This document shows, in pieces, positions 44,420-58,305 of a stretch of DNA of 64,000 nt; the stretch's first letter is position 1; the number at the start of each line of letters is the position of its first letter. Source of the DNA: Chlorops oryzae. Its lineage: Eukaryota; Arthropoda; Insecta; Diptera; Chloropidae. The notes under the pieces are model-generated. The model was given only the letters and a program-made list of their open reading frames with translations, did not search any database and was not told the DNA's origin. The stretch is taken from assembly GCA_020466095.1 (NCBI GenBank), contig CM035806.1:126381893-126445892 (forward strand). Reading direction: 5' to 3'. A program made the translations under genes and the position numbers.

Positions 44420-45944
44420 AGTGCCGTAGCAACCATATGGGCAAGAGGGGGCTTTCGCCCCCACGCATTTTTGTTTTTGCCCATGAAAAAAATAAAAAAA
44501 AAGGTGAAAAAATAAATGACAATCGAAAAACCAATGATATTCAATCATATTTAATATAATTGCACTTTGCGATTTTTTAGTTTATTGAATTCAATTCGTA
44601 TCGGAAAAACGGTTTCATCAATTAAAGTGCTGCTAGATAATGTAAATTTCCCCGTTTTTGGGGATAAGGCAAAAAGGGGAAAATGTGAATTTTTAAAACT
44701 CTAGGGGTATTCACAAAGGCGTGTTAAAGACGTTGGAAAATCGGAAATTGGTTAAACTTAGAAAGAGTTTGGATCTTAATCACTTTTATTTAATCTTATT
44801 TATCCGAAAATGTAAAAAAAAGTACAAAAAAGTGTTTAAAAGTATTCAGTTGAGACATTTTATAAATTGTCCTTTTTTTGCCATATTAGGAACCCCATGT
44901 CTTAATAAGGCCCAATTATGATTGCTCTCAAAAACGTGCGAACAATTAAAGAAAAATATAAAATTTTTATCTGATTTCATTGTAAATATTGTTTGAGATC
45001 AAAAATTTAAATAAATACCCAGCTCTTCTTATGTAAAATAATATTTTTAAAACTCATAGTTGTATATTCAAGTGCAGGTACAATGCATTATCGATAATAA
45101 TTTTGTTAACTTGCTGCCCATTGCAGTGAAAGGCCTTCTTTCTCATTGTTTTTAAGTGCTTGGTATATTAAGGTCCATTTAGGGCCTCCAAAAAAAATTT
45201 TTTTTAAGAACCAGTTGCAAGGTGACTATTGTATGCCTTATTAAAACCACTCAATATAATTTTACGTTTTATTCGGAATACAGCAATGCCAGGGGTTGTT
45301 TCCATCCTTTTTAATTTGAATAAAGTCCGACTTTTGGTATGAGCATCAAGACTTTACAAAATTATCAACAACTTTTAGAAAAACATTGCTCTTCTTCTCA
45401 CGCAAAATTAGATCAAGCACGTTGTTTTCACTTCTGTAGACTTTGTTGGAAGATTACTATTCACTCAGCTACACAATCGATGCAATTTTGTTTGCTTTGT
45501 GAAGTAAATATAAACGCTTTAGAACATGCCAAAAATCATTATGCTGGGAGTGCTAGAAATATGTTTTCTGAAAATCGGGCCTTATAAAGCAGTTGGTTTT
45601 ATTTGGCTCAACCACCTTATAAGCATACTTGTTTCAAAAAAGGGATTTTTCGAGGAGAGTAGGAAAAATTTAAGCTATAAGAGAGAAAAATCGTGCGTTT
45701 GGCAGCACTTTTTGAATTGAAGTGTTAGCGTACCCCGCTTATATCGTCTCGTGTATAATAGCTCTAAGAAGAACAGCTGATTATTTCGAACATGCTATAA
45801 AAAAGTATTCATTCGATACGATTCCTTAAGGTCCGTTAAATGCTTGCATTGAAAGCGTGCATGTAATATGGTTTTAATTAAAATAGACGTTAAAATTGAA
45901 AAAATAATTTTCCCCCCACGCAAAACAGAATTGCTACGGCACTG
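44420..45944 (+). mobile_element. 1,525-bp hAT element with perfect 8-bp duplication
   Basis: The left end CAGTGCCGTAGCAACCATAT and the complement of the right end CAGTGCCGTAGCAATTCTGT share CAGTGCCGTAGCAA. A second shared word, GCGTGGGGG (complement CCCCCACGC), lies just inside both ends. ATACTTTA flanks both ends exactly (44412-44419 and 45945-45952). Size and duplication fit the hAT superfamily. I find no transposase. The plus strand carries two short overlapping frames (45339-45587 and 45526-45720). Confidence 0.85.
45339..45587 (+). pseudogene. Cys/His-rich frame inside the hAT element
   Basis: 82 residues with a CRLC motif, then FCLLCEVNINALEHAKNHYAG. The second block resembles a U1/matrin-type zinc finger (Cx2C...His...His) of the kind 'C..C.v.ln...a..Hy.G..H', but the inter-pair spacing is short and the final His is missing. 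It is followed in another frame by 45526-45720, so a frameshift is possible. Either the element captured a host exon or this is a decayed transposase finger. Weak call. Confidence 0.25.
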
Positions 45945-45952
45945 ATACTTTA

Positions 45953-47660
<1,708 letters not shown>

Positions 47661-48145
47661 GGGCCAATATTACCAAGCATATTTAAAAAATTTTTAAAAT
47701 TAAAATTAAAATTTTTTTAAAAATAAATTTCATTTTCAATATCGTATTTTTTTAAACATCGAAATATACGGCAGCACCGTCTACTTCCAGGGCTGTGAGT
47801 ACATTTGACAGCTGATTAGATCGTTATTTTTTAAAACGGATTCTATAAAGAGCCATTCTAACGATTGTTTCGTACTCCTAATTGCTGCTCTGTGACTCCA
47901 AAGCTTTTAGTCCTGTCTATCCTATTGTGTACTTTCCAAAACTGCTTTTTTTTGAAAATTATTTCTTTGAATTTTTCCAAACAGCTGCTTTTTGAAAATC
48001 GAGCTCAAATTTGATGTCATATTTAAACGCAGTGCCGAGGTGATTTAAAATATTTTAAAAAATTTTTTTAAAAATTGGAATGGTAAAAGCCAAAAGCGGA
48101 TTTTTACTTTAAAAAATTTTTAAATATGCTTGGTAATATTGGCCC
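47661..48145. mobile_element. PIF/Harbinger-like MITE (TAA duplication)
   Basis: 485 bp with inverted ends GGGCCAATATTACCAAGCAT (the match continues to about 30 bp as ATTTAAAAA), flanked by TAA on both sides (47658-47660, 48146-48148). A 3-bp TWA duplication with GGG(C/G) ends is the Harbinger pattern. Interior A/T-rich, no transposase. Confidence 0.75.
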
Positions 48146-48148
48146 TAA

Positions 48149-49810
48149 CTCTCATAACTCGAACCCAAAGTTCAACTCGAACTGAATCGGGCAGCAATTA
48201 AATGCAAAGAGGGATATTTTTTTTTTTAGATCGAAGTCTCCACAAACCGAATAAATTCTTTGCGTAGTGATAACTCAAATCAATGAAGTTCCACTGTACT
48301 TAGATCGAAGTAAGGTGATTAAAAACGAAGCTATGTATGTAAGTTGTAAGCCATTTATCTGAAATTTTAAATAATCGAATTTAATCGATTTTAGAACGTT
48401 CCGATTGCGAGTACTGAAAGTACTCGATAAGGAATAAAAGCTGAAAAGAATGAAAACTGTGCTTGAAGAATTCAATGTTCATAGTTCCTGGCGCGTACGG
48501 AGGGATTTTTGGGTATTTCCTACCCCCACTGCGCTAAATTAAATTATTTTTCACATATAACCCTAACAAAGTTGTTAGACATATGTATGTATGTATTTGT
48601 TTTTTTGTATGTTTTTTGTAGTCATCGACTGACTTCAACAATCTATTCTTTAAATATGTGCGCCTGATCAAATTTGCTCTTTTCTGACCACAACTGTTTG
48701 TTAATAAACGTATGCACCTAAAAGCATCAAGAAAGCAAACGAATTAAGATCTGCTGTAACTGCTTTCTTTCTTGAACTTTCACATACCAAATGTCAATTT
48801 AATTTTCTATTTTCTTCAAATTTTTTTCGACTATATTCCCATTGATGACCACTGTGTATAGTGCACAAAAAGTCTATATACTTTATTAGACATTTAATTG
48901 AGCAATTTTAACAGCTCGCAACAATTGAATTAAGTATTGAAGACAGCGCGAAAAGCCTGTTTGACTCTAGTTTGCTTCTTAAAACTAACCTCAAAAATCT
49001 AATAAAAAAATAAAATAAAATAAAAAAGTCTTAATTTTTTTTTTAGGCCAATTGACACACAAATTTTGTGAAAGATTTTTATTTTTATTTTTATGATGCT
49101 TTAAAAAAAAATGGCGGCATATGATTTTCAATTCCATATTCATAGAATTCGTTATTTGAACAAGGTGTGTGAGCGAATGGAGTGAAACCAAAATGAGTAC
49201 AAAAAAAGCCTTCGACGCTCGGTCAGGCCTGATCTGCGTCGGTATGGCTGTTGAACTTTACTTTCTTTTAATGAAATTTTCTGCACAATAATCATATTAA
49301 TATATTAAGGAAAATTCCAAAGAAAAACTCTTCATGAATAAATGATATTGAGTCGACCGACCGACAGACAGACAGACGAAGCCACAAAATAGCCACACAA
49401 TAGCCGTCCCCCTCAATTCCGAGAGCCCGGTTCGCCGCTGGCTTTTCTGATGATAATGCAGTTGATGATGCCGATGCCCATGAGCTGATCATGATGACGA
49501 CGATGAAGCGGCAAATGTGCAAATACAATTTATTAAATATCATCAATATATTGACATTGATTCCCCGATTGTTTGCGGTTGGCGAGCGCGAACATTGACA
49601 TTCAATAAATCATTTTCACGCATTTACACAATTTTTCGTTTAAGCCTCAAGAAATTTGAGATCAAAATTTTTCTTCAACGATCAATCAACGCCAAGCAAT
49701 GTCCATCACCAAGCATCATCATCGTTTTTTTTTATATACATATACATACATATATATGTACATACATATGCAATTTAAAAAAAATTTCTTTAGAGAAAAT
49801 TCACGTTGTA

Positions 49811-49842
<32 letters not shown>

Positions 49843-50900
49843 TTCAGAGCCGGATTTTGTGACACGAGTAGGCCTGATGCTTATGAGGAATTCGGGGCCC
49901 AAAAAAAAAATATAAAAGCACCGGACACCACCGCCAAGCAATCTTTCAATTGATCTATGTATCTACAACCCAATGGAAACGATGTGATCATAGCTGCAGC
50001 TATCTTAAGTAATTATCGATTATACATATATGTATTTTTTGACAGTTGGAATCCATTTCAATTGGTCATGTCTTGCGGCCTTCAATATGTTTATTGAATG
50101 ATACGCTGCTGGCTGAACCATCTCTTTCGAATGAATTATTTCATTGGAGTACTTTTGATGAAAAGCCGAGTTTAATCTAGCATTGAAAATTAAAAGTGTG
50201 AACTCACGATTAGCCGAAAACTATTTAGACTTAAAAGAAAAAGATTAAAAAATTGAGTCAATTTGCTCTTCTCACGTTTTGAGCGCAAATGTTATTTTTT
50301 TTTTTTTTTGTTTTTGTTGGGTTTCTTTGCTCTCAAATGGCTTCTCATTGATGGTGGAATGAATCTCTTGAGAAATTTTGAAAGCTCGATCAATGAAAGT
50401 GAAATGTTAATTTCTTTATGACTTGCGCTTTAATTAGTCAATCTCGGGTTTCGAAGTAAGCGTTTGTAAGTTAGGTTGCCCACAGAAACATACCGTGAAG
50501 AGTGCTGCATTCGTGTGAGAAAGTCGAATGGGAAAAAATGTTTAAAAATAAATAAAACCGAAAAAAGGGCGTCTAATCAAATCGAAAGGAAAACTGAGAC
50601 CAAAAAATAAATATCTTCAAGTTCATCGCATCGTGATTGAAGTACGTCAAACTTAATTTATATGTAGTTGTGAGTAAGAAACAAAAAAACCACGAACGAT
50701 GATGACTACCGTAAGATTAGGACTTTCCCTTTTTACCGTAAATTCAACAAAAAATAATTAATAATGCTAAATAAAATGCATTATAGCATGACGAGGAGAA
50801 AAATTGGCTCGTCAAATAAAATAACAATTTTCTATCACAGATTGTGGAAGATACTCGTCCATTTTGTGGTATTCTAAGGTAACTTAAATTTAAGCAAAAT
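48149..50900. other. No gene seen; includes (CAG)9
   Basis: GACAGACAGACAGACG near 49360-49378, ATGATG/ACGACG runs near 49450-49505, ACATACATATATATG near 49737-49768, and (CAG)9 at 49814-49840, which in one frame reads as polyglutamine. No splice or codon support for an exon. Confidence 0.45.
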
Positions 50901-50904
50901 ATAG

Positions 50905-51190
50905 TGCACTCCCTCCTTGCGGACACTCCTCTTAAGCCAACACCTCTTAAACGGATACTTTTTGGGAATGCTCTATTATTCTATCTTCTTGGAAACTATT
51001 TATTCCAATTAAGCGGACACCTCTGTTAAGCGGAGATATTTTTCGTTCCCGCAGTTGTTCGCTAAAGAGGAAGAACACAATATACAGTTCTGACAAGCAT
51101 TGTTTTCTTCTAAGAAAAACGGCGAAAAAGGGAGTTTTTGAAGGTCTTCGAAGACTTAAAAGACACTCCAAAATAATGCCATCATTGAAA
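50905..51190. mobile_element. Possible Tigger-like remnant
   Basis: GTGCACTCCCTCCTTGCGGA after a TA, followed by repeated 'cttaa(g/a)cggacacctct' words, resembles the terminal and subterminal regions of Tigger elements. I found no convincing opposite end. Confidence 0.35.
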
Positions 51191-52515
51191 CGGCCAATCT
51201 ATAAAGATTTAGACCACCTGGGTTAAAAAACAAAAATTCCCCTTCCTCAATTTTCAATAGAAAAACTGCAAGTGTTTCTTGATTTTTGGTTTGTCATACC
51301 ATAAAATTTGAACTCACCGAGTCACACTTGCCAAATTTCCAACCCAAAGGAGAAATCCCCTCGTTGAAGATTTTTAGTCAACTGAAACGGTTGCCACTTT
51401 TGCTCAATCGAACCAAAAATTGAAATTTTTCTACCAAACACTTGACCCGTTGGCACCTTTATTTATTTTTGTCCCTTTTCTTGAAAACGTTTGCGCAAAA
51501 ATATTTGTGTAAGGCGACCATAAGTGGAAGAAAAAGTTTTATTTTTTTTTTTTTTATTTATTTTTTTTTTAATATAATTTTGGTTTCGAGCGGCAGCCCT
51601 GTCCATCTGTGAGTAACTGTCCGGGATTGAAGTTTTCATTAGTTTTCGATATTCATCACGTGTGGCCGAATAGTCTCAGAGCAACGGTACAAAAATTTTT
51701 TCAACTAAAGTTCCGCAGATGATGTCGATTTTGTAATTTTCTTTAATTTTTTTTTCTGCTTATTTTAAATAAAACAATAACGGGAAAAACTATTTCGTTG
51801 TTGTTTAATATAGCTTTCACAAATTGTACATTCAAAGTTGATCATCTACATAGATCACACCGAACGCAACGGGAGGCTAATACTTCCTTTTCGCTTGCAC
51901 AAAAAAAAAAAAAAAATGTAAGACAATCAAACCAAGTCAGCACAATATTAACAGCAAGACAGGAGCTATGCGATAAATTATAATTTCTTTTTTTTTAATT
52001 TAAAAAATTTGTGGTCGATCTACTTGCAACATTGCTCTGGTTGGGCTCTTACAACATGTTGCATGAAGAAGACATCTTGTAAAAGTGTATGTATGTATGT
52101 ATGTAATTTCGTTTTATTGTATGTATGTATTAAGTTGCAAATGTAATTGATACGAGGGTTTTCCTATGCAGTTCCCCCTACCCGTTGCTTAATTTTTTTA
52201 TTTTTTGCTCTTTTTTTTTTTTTTTTTTTTTTTTTTGTTACTCTTTCTGGTTACGTTGCCATTTTTCTCCCATCGTATCGATTTGCATGGTATCGATGTT
52301 TTTGCTGAAACACAACCGCAACGATAATGGTATGGCCTGGCAATTCTGCAAATAATTCTGCTTGCTCACACAACGATGCAGGCATGCGCAGCATCAACGT
52401 TGCCATCAACTTTACTGCAAATATTTAGCTTTTTGGTTTAGACATTCTTTTTGTGGCTGATTCAATATAAAAAAATGTTTTCAATAGTTTTTATTTTTAT
52501 TTTTTATTTTGCATA
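51191..52515. other. No gene seen; poly-T tracts
   Basis: T-runs near 51541-51572 and an uninterrupted run of about 26 T near 52211-52236. ATGT repeats near 52086-52105. No exon recognised. Confidence 0.5.
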
Positions 52516-53578
52516 TTTTTATACCCGACACACTCTGTGTCGAGGGTATATTGCGTTTGTGTCGTTGTGTGGAACACCCAGAACCAGTCGAGATAGACCA
52601 TACAAAATATATATAGAAATGATCAGCGTCTCTAGGAGATTCGATTTAGCCATGTCCGTCTGTCTGTCCGTCTGTCTGTATACAGTTATCTTATCGAAGG
52701 AGTTGAGCTATCTTGACGAAATTTGGCATGCGTGCTTTCGGGTACATGGGTAAGAACAAGTTCGAGAATGGACCCGATCGGACCATTTTTAGGTACCTCC
52801 AGTACTAGGGTCTGTTACGAAAACAACAAAAACTGCTCTACAATCGGAGTTTTCCAAGATATTTTGATGAAATTTTATATTTAATCATATTTAAAGGCCA
52901 GTAATATAATTTCTAAAAATTTTAAAGTGGGCGTGGCAGAAGGGCGTTTTTCGAAAATTGTCCCCTTCACCCGAAATTCAAATGGGACTTGAACGAAAGT
53001 TGGCACTTATGCCTCGTACGTAGCCACAAACACCCTCCCCAAAATTTCTTTTGGGGGGCGGTCCATTATTAAGGGTACCTCCAGTACTAGGGTCTGTCAC
53101 AAAAATCTCAAAAGTGCCCCAATATCGGATTTTTTCGAAATATTTCAATAAAACTTAGGACTAGAGCGTATATGTAAGCCTTCGATTAGAATTCAAAAAA
53201 ATTGAAAAAGTAGGCGTGGCAAAGGGGTAGTTTTCATAAAGAAATTTAACAAAAGTCGGTATATGGGGCCCCTTATGGCCTTAAACAATTCTTGATATTA
53301 AAAATTATTTGAACATATGTGTCTGTGTCGGGTATTCTATTGTCAGGCTCGCCTGACTATAACACCCATGATACAAGAAAACAAGATAGCGCCATTTCAG
53401 CCCGATGATGTCACAAATACAAAATGAGAGCTTCGTTGTTGCTGTTTTGCATGTTAAGCCCAACGTCACAACTATACTTTAGCATGGGAAACAACAACAA
53501 TGCGAATGCTACAAAATAGCGGTACCCGAAATGGCGCTATCTTGCTCTCTTTGTATCATGTATAACACCCTTACTTGT
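52516..53578 (+). mobile_element. DINE-like helentron-derived element, type B copy 2
   Basis: The best type B copy: 5' TTTTTATACCCGACACACTC, a CTGTCTGTCCGTCTGTCTG microsatellite (about 52657-52678), body blocks with GACTTGAACGAAAGTTGGCA and GGGTATTCTATTGTCAG, the 3' hairpin GTCAGGC-TC-GCCTGAC (53342-53357) and a CTTACTTGT end (about 53570-53578). The last ~14 bp are separated from the hairpin by an inserted MITE. Type B differs from type A in nearly all body sequence but shares the overall plan. Confidence 0.85.
53367..53560. mobile_element. 194-bp MITE with 9-bp target duplication (MULE-like?)
   Basis: The ends CATGATACAA / TTGTATCATG extend to an inverted repeat that includes CAAGATAGCGCCATTTC on both sides. 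TATAACACC is directly repeated outside (53358-53366 and 53561-53569). A 9-bp duplication is typical of Mutator-like elements. Inserted between the type B hairpin and its 3' end. Confidence 0.75.
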
Positions 53579-53663
53579 TTTATTTACTTTTTTTGACCAT
53601 ACTTGAGCTTTTGAGTTCGAAACATTGATTGAGATTCTGCCAAATAATCGAAATGTTGAACAT

Positions 53664-54174
53664 TAGTGGTATTCAAGCAGGTGGGCATCTTGGGCATTTG
53701 GGCAAATTGGTTTGTATGGAAAATCGTTTCCGCAGCTGGGCAACTATTGCACATCGATTTTGATGTGCAACATTTGCCCGATTTTGTGTGCAAATGAGTG
53801 CTATGGTGACCCTACAGTGTCAAATGAGTATGAAGAAATACAAAAACCATGATTTATAAAGTTCAATAAGTGAAAAACAAGTGAAATTGAATGAATGCCA
53901 TGCATCTATTTAATAATACGACTATCGTTTTTACAAATAAATATTTTTTTTCTAAAAAATTTTTGCATCTTAATTTTTTGATATCAATTATATCTGCGTA
54001 ATATAAATGTGAAAGACCAAACATGTTTGACTGTCCGTATGGATCTTAAAATCCAACAGCTGTTATCGTTGAATTTTTGCACTCGTTCTTCTGCGGGTTG
54101 TTCATGCAAAAGTGCAAAATTTGCTATTGCAAAATTTGCCCACTCTAATTGCCCCATCTGCTTGAATACCACTA
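53664..54174. mobile_element. hAT-like MITE with TAGTGGTATTC ends
   Basis: Inverted ends TAGTGGTATTCAAGCAG(G/A)TGGGC, with TTGAACAT at left and TTGTAACAT at right as a probable decayed 8-bp duplication (one-base indel). TTTGGGCA / TGCCCA words are frequent inside. The 119-residue frame overlapping its right part is not convincing. Confidence 0.55.
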
Positions 54175-54182
54175 TTGTAACA

Positions 54183-55756
54183 TTAAGACGGAATAATTGG
54201 CTTGTCGTTAGCATTAACCCTGAGCAGGTAACAGTAACTAAGAGTGCGATGAAGTCTATAAGGAGCGCAAGTTATTATAAAATGGACTCCTCCTCTGAAA
54301 GATGGCGGATTTGGCACACATTTTCGACAAAGTGCAAGTGTTTTGCTCTTTTTTGGCAGTGGATTTAATTTAAAAATCCCTCGACTCCCATTGCTGATAG
54401 TTAACCGATGACATTACAACTCATCGAAACGGTTTTAAAAAGAAATAGAAATAATTAGCTTTCCGATTCGTTTCATGGACGAGCGTTCAAACGCAATTAA
54501 GGTTCTCGCTTTATTTTAAAAGCTATTTTTTTAATGTTTTTTTTTTTCGTTAGATTCGCAAAAAAAAACAACGAAATTAAAAATTCACTCTTGGAACTCA
54601 ATCTGATTCCCCATGGCTGGAGCAAGAGCAATAACAGTTGAAGAAACAAATCGCAATAATTGTAAGCTTATCCTTGCGCATTGCTTGACTTTTTAACGGC
54701 CTGACATGGCCTGCTTTGCTCACGAATCGTGGTTATTGCACTCGAAGGCTTTGCTCAAGAAGAAGCTTAAGTAAAAAAGGAAAACAAAGTAGAAGTACTT
54801 TTTCGATGGCTTCGCAATTCCTGTATGACTGCTGTTGCTACTGCTGCTGAAGGCATTCAGCTTAATTCACTTCTGCCACTCCAAACTTCTATTTGACGGC
54901 ATGTCGATGGAAAGGAAGGCATCTAGATTTGAATGGATTTGAAGACAAAAAAAAAAAAATTAACTAATTGTTGCTGTGGGTAATTACGATTATTCTTTTT
55001 CTGTAATGCCCAAAATCATGATCAGTAAGCTTTATTTTCTATCTCTTCAAATGCTCCTTCCCAACATGTGCAAAATTCTCAAGTTATAACCTACTAGCCG
55101 CAAATAAGCCAAATAAAATTCGTGGTGAAAACAATCTTGAGCAAAATATAAATGTTCAACAGAAATGTCCATTAGACAAAACCACCCGGAACACGAGTTT
55201 TCACGTTCATATTCGTATTGGTATGTTGCTAACATCGAAGGGATCTCTTGGTATGGAATTTATACTGAACTTTCTCTAAGATATTCTCAACTTTTTTTTT
55301 AACATATAAACATGTAAACAAATGAATCAATTTTCTCTATCTCACTAAATCAGTAATACCCTTTCGGAAATCGGTCGTTCAAGACAAAATCGTGCATGAA
55401 GTCTTCGAAGACATCGTTATTATAACTAAGCCGATTTTGACATTCACATTTCGTTTGGCAATCACGTTCTGTGTTGATTTGTTAATAGCTGTTACATGGA
55501 TTTATAATAATCAATTATATATGTATATACATATAATAAATATTACAATGTCATGTTAAATAAGCGTTTTATTGAAATTTTTAAAAGATTGTGAGAACTT
55601 ATTCATGTTTTCATTACGCAAGACCAGTCATGGATGACTTCCTCCACGCATGGGATGCATGATTTCATGAATGACATGTCCTGCAAAGTGTCGTGCACGA
55701 AGCTCGCAACATTTGTATGGATTTTGCATCGACGCCACCTATCGGAGGAGACAATC
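54183..55756. other. No gene seen
   Basis: AT-rich spacer with A-runs and short TGCTGCTAC repeats near 54830-54850. No exon recognised. Confidence 0.5.
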
Positions 55757-55769
55757 TCTCTCTTTCTCT

Positions 55770-55865
<96 letters not shown>

Positions 55866-56135
55866 TTCTCTCTCTATCTCTCTCTCTCTTTCACTCTCTC
55901 ATTCTCATTCTCTCTCGCTATTCCCTGTCACCCACTCACGCTTTCCCACTATCATTTTTTTCGCTCTGATCTCCTTCACTCTGCTCTCCCTCACTCTGAT
56001 CTCTCCCACTCTACTCTCTCTCGCATCTTTCTTTCTCTCACTCTTCCCTTTGCTCTTCTCTCTTGCTCTTTTCTCTCGTTCACTCTTCTCGCGATCACTC
56101 TTCTCTCTCTCGTTCACTCTTCTCTCTCTCTTTCA

Positions 56136-56230
<95 letters not shown>
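55757..56230 (+). repeat. CT-rich array
   Basis: CTCTCTATCT units at about 55800-55880, mixed CTCACTCTGCT-type sequence, then an uninterrupted CT run at about 56141-56230. Confidence 0.92.
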
Positions 56231-56234
<4 letters not shown>

Positions 56235-56563
56235 CTACTCTCTCTATCAATGCTGTCAATGCTCTCTCAATCTACTCTCTCTATCAATGCTGTCAATGCT
56301 CTCTCAATCTACTCTCTCTATCAATGCTGTCAATGCTCTCTCAATCTACTCTCTCTATCAATGCTGTCAATGCTCTCTCAATCTACTCTCTCTATCAATG
56401 CTGTCAATGCTCTCTCAATCTACTCTCTCTATCAATGCTGTCAATGCTCTCTCAATCTACTCTCTCTATCAATGCTGTCAATGCTCTCTCAATCTACTCT
56501 CTCTATCAATGCTGTCAATGCTCTCTCAATCTACTCTCTCTATCAATGCTGTCAATGCTCTCT
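56231..56563 (+). repeat. 37-bp minisatellite, nine apparently identical copies
   Basis: Units start at 56231 and then every 37 bp up to 56527. Each begins CAATCTACTCTCTCTATCAA and ends GCTGTCAATGCTCTCT. By eye the nine copies are identical. Since 37 is not a multiple of 3 and the unit has no stop in any forward frame, all three frames stay open, giving spurious frames up to 329 residues. Confidence 0.95.
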
Positions 56564-56575
56564 CTCTCTATCTAA

Positions 56576-57384
56576 TGTAAGTAAAAACCGAAAGTTTGAT
56601 GGTTTAAAAAAAGCTTCGGATATCAAAAACAAAATGCAAACGAAAATTAAATTACAATAAAATTATAAAAGCAATAATTATAAGAGAAAAATAGAGCTTC
56701 AACGCCCCTAATTAGCCAGAATAAATGAATATTTCAAAAATAAAGAACAAAGAATAATTTGCTTGAGACGACCAAGCGCAAAATGATTAATTTTGTTTGT
56801 CTTTCTAAGCATAAAAAGCAATTAAAATAATTGAGTTAAAAGAAAAAAAGAAACAGAAATAAAAACGGCACAGCTAAGTACTTCGCGGAAATTAAAGTTT
56901 TAAGAGAGGAACGAATTTGGTTAATTTAAAGTAGTTTATGATTGTAGAAACAAGAAGAAAAAACCAACAGACAAATTGAGTAAAGTCGTCCGTCCATCTG
57001 TCCGTCAGCGCAAATTGTTGTTGTTCATAGTATATTGGTTGAGTCGAGTTAAAATTACTTATTTGGGTTGGTCAAGTTAACGAGCCTCAGACTCTGAAGT
57101 TCATGCACAGTACACGAATGGGTTTACACTCCAACTGAGTTTTTAATTGACTTAGAAATAAAATGAAAAATTAAAAATTAAAAAAACAAAAATAAATTAG
57201 AAGTAATATCGGAAGTTAGAAGTACATACAGAAATGTTCAGAGCAATTACAAGTCCAATCTTAACGTCCACATATTCAGTGTGACCAGCCGTTTTCGTAA
57301 CAAAAATAATTTTTGTTTTTGAAGGATTTGTTTTGCTTTTAAAAACTAAGCAAAGTTACCTTTGGTGACTTGTCTCTCGTCGAG
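56576..57384. other. No gene seen
   Basis: A-rich spacer with nothing recognised. Confidence 0.5.
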
Positions 57385-57413
57385 AGTGTAAGAGAGAGAA
57401 AGATAAAGAGGAG

Positions 57414-57445
<32 letters not shown>

Positions 57446-57550
57446 GAGAGAGAGAGAGAGAGAGAGAAAAAGAAAAGAGAGAGTGACAAAGAGAAGTGAG
57501 AAAGCCAAAGAGAGAAGATAGATAGAAGAGAGACAGAAAATTGAGAAGAG

Positions 57551-57590
<40 letters not shown>

Positions 57591-58075
57591 ATAGAAGAGA
57601 GAGAGAAGAGAGAAGAGAGAGAGAGAAGAGATAAGATAGAAGAGAGAGAAGACAGAGAGAGAAGAAAGAAGAGAGAAGAAAGAAGAAAGAAAAAAGAAGA
57701 AAGAAGAGAGAAGAAAGAAGAGAGAAGAAAGAAGAGAGAAGAAAGAAGAGAGAAGAAAGAAGAGAGAAGAAAGAAGAGAGAAGAAGAGAAGAGAAGAGAA
57801 GAAAGAGAAGAAAGAGAAGAGATAGAGGAGAGATAGATAGAGATAGAGAATAGCGCAATATAAAGACATAGAGAGATAGAGAAGTGAGAAAGGTAGAGAA
57901 AGAAGAGAATAACATAGTAGGAGAAGAGAGAAACAAAGAGAGTAAAAAAGTAAGCGAAAGAGGGAGAGTAAGGGGAAGAGAGAGAGAGAGAGAGCGAAAG
58001 AGTGAGCAGGAGAGAGAGAAAGAGAAAGAGTAAGCGAGAGAGGGGAAGAAAGTAGCGTTGGGTAGAGAGGAAACA
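57385..58075 (-). repeat. Large GA-rich array
   Basis: (GA)n with GAGAAAGATAAAGAG units, then a 14-bp unit AGAGAAGAAAGAAG repeated in phase at about 57660-57790. The 300-residue minus-strand frame is a S/L/F translation of this array. Confidence 0.92.
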
Positions 58076-58305
58076 GTGGTAATGACATGGAAAGTGAGAG
58101 CGAACAGAGAAACAGGAGAGTGATAAAAAGGGAGAAAGGGGGAGAGAAACCTTGTGAGACAGATAAGGATAGCATATTTGACGGAAGTGATAAAGTGGGA
58201 GAAAGGGGGAGAGAAACGTTGTGTGGTGATAAGGATAGCATGTTTGGAGGAATTTTTAGATTTTATTTAAAAACAAAAAAGCAAAATAAAAATTGACTTC
58301 ACATA

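Noticed and set aside
49517..49915. Frame with a polyglutamine run
   Set aside because: The glutamines come from a (CAG)9 microsatellite, and the rest of the frame shows no coding character.
55671..56660. 329-residue open frame
   Set aside because: It is the translation of a CT array followed by a 37-bp minisatellite; no real protein features.
57339..58241. 300-residue minus-strand open frame
   Set aside because: Pure S/L/F translation of a GA-rich array.
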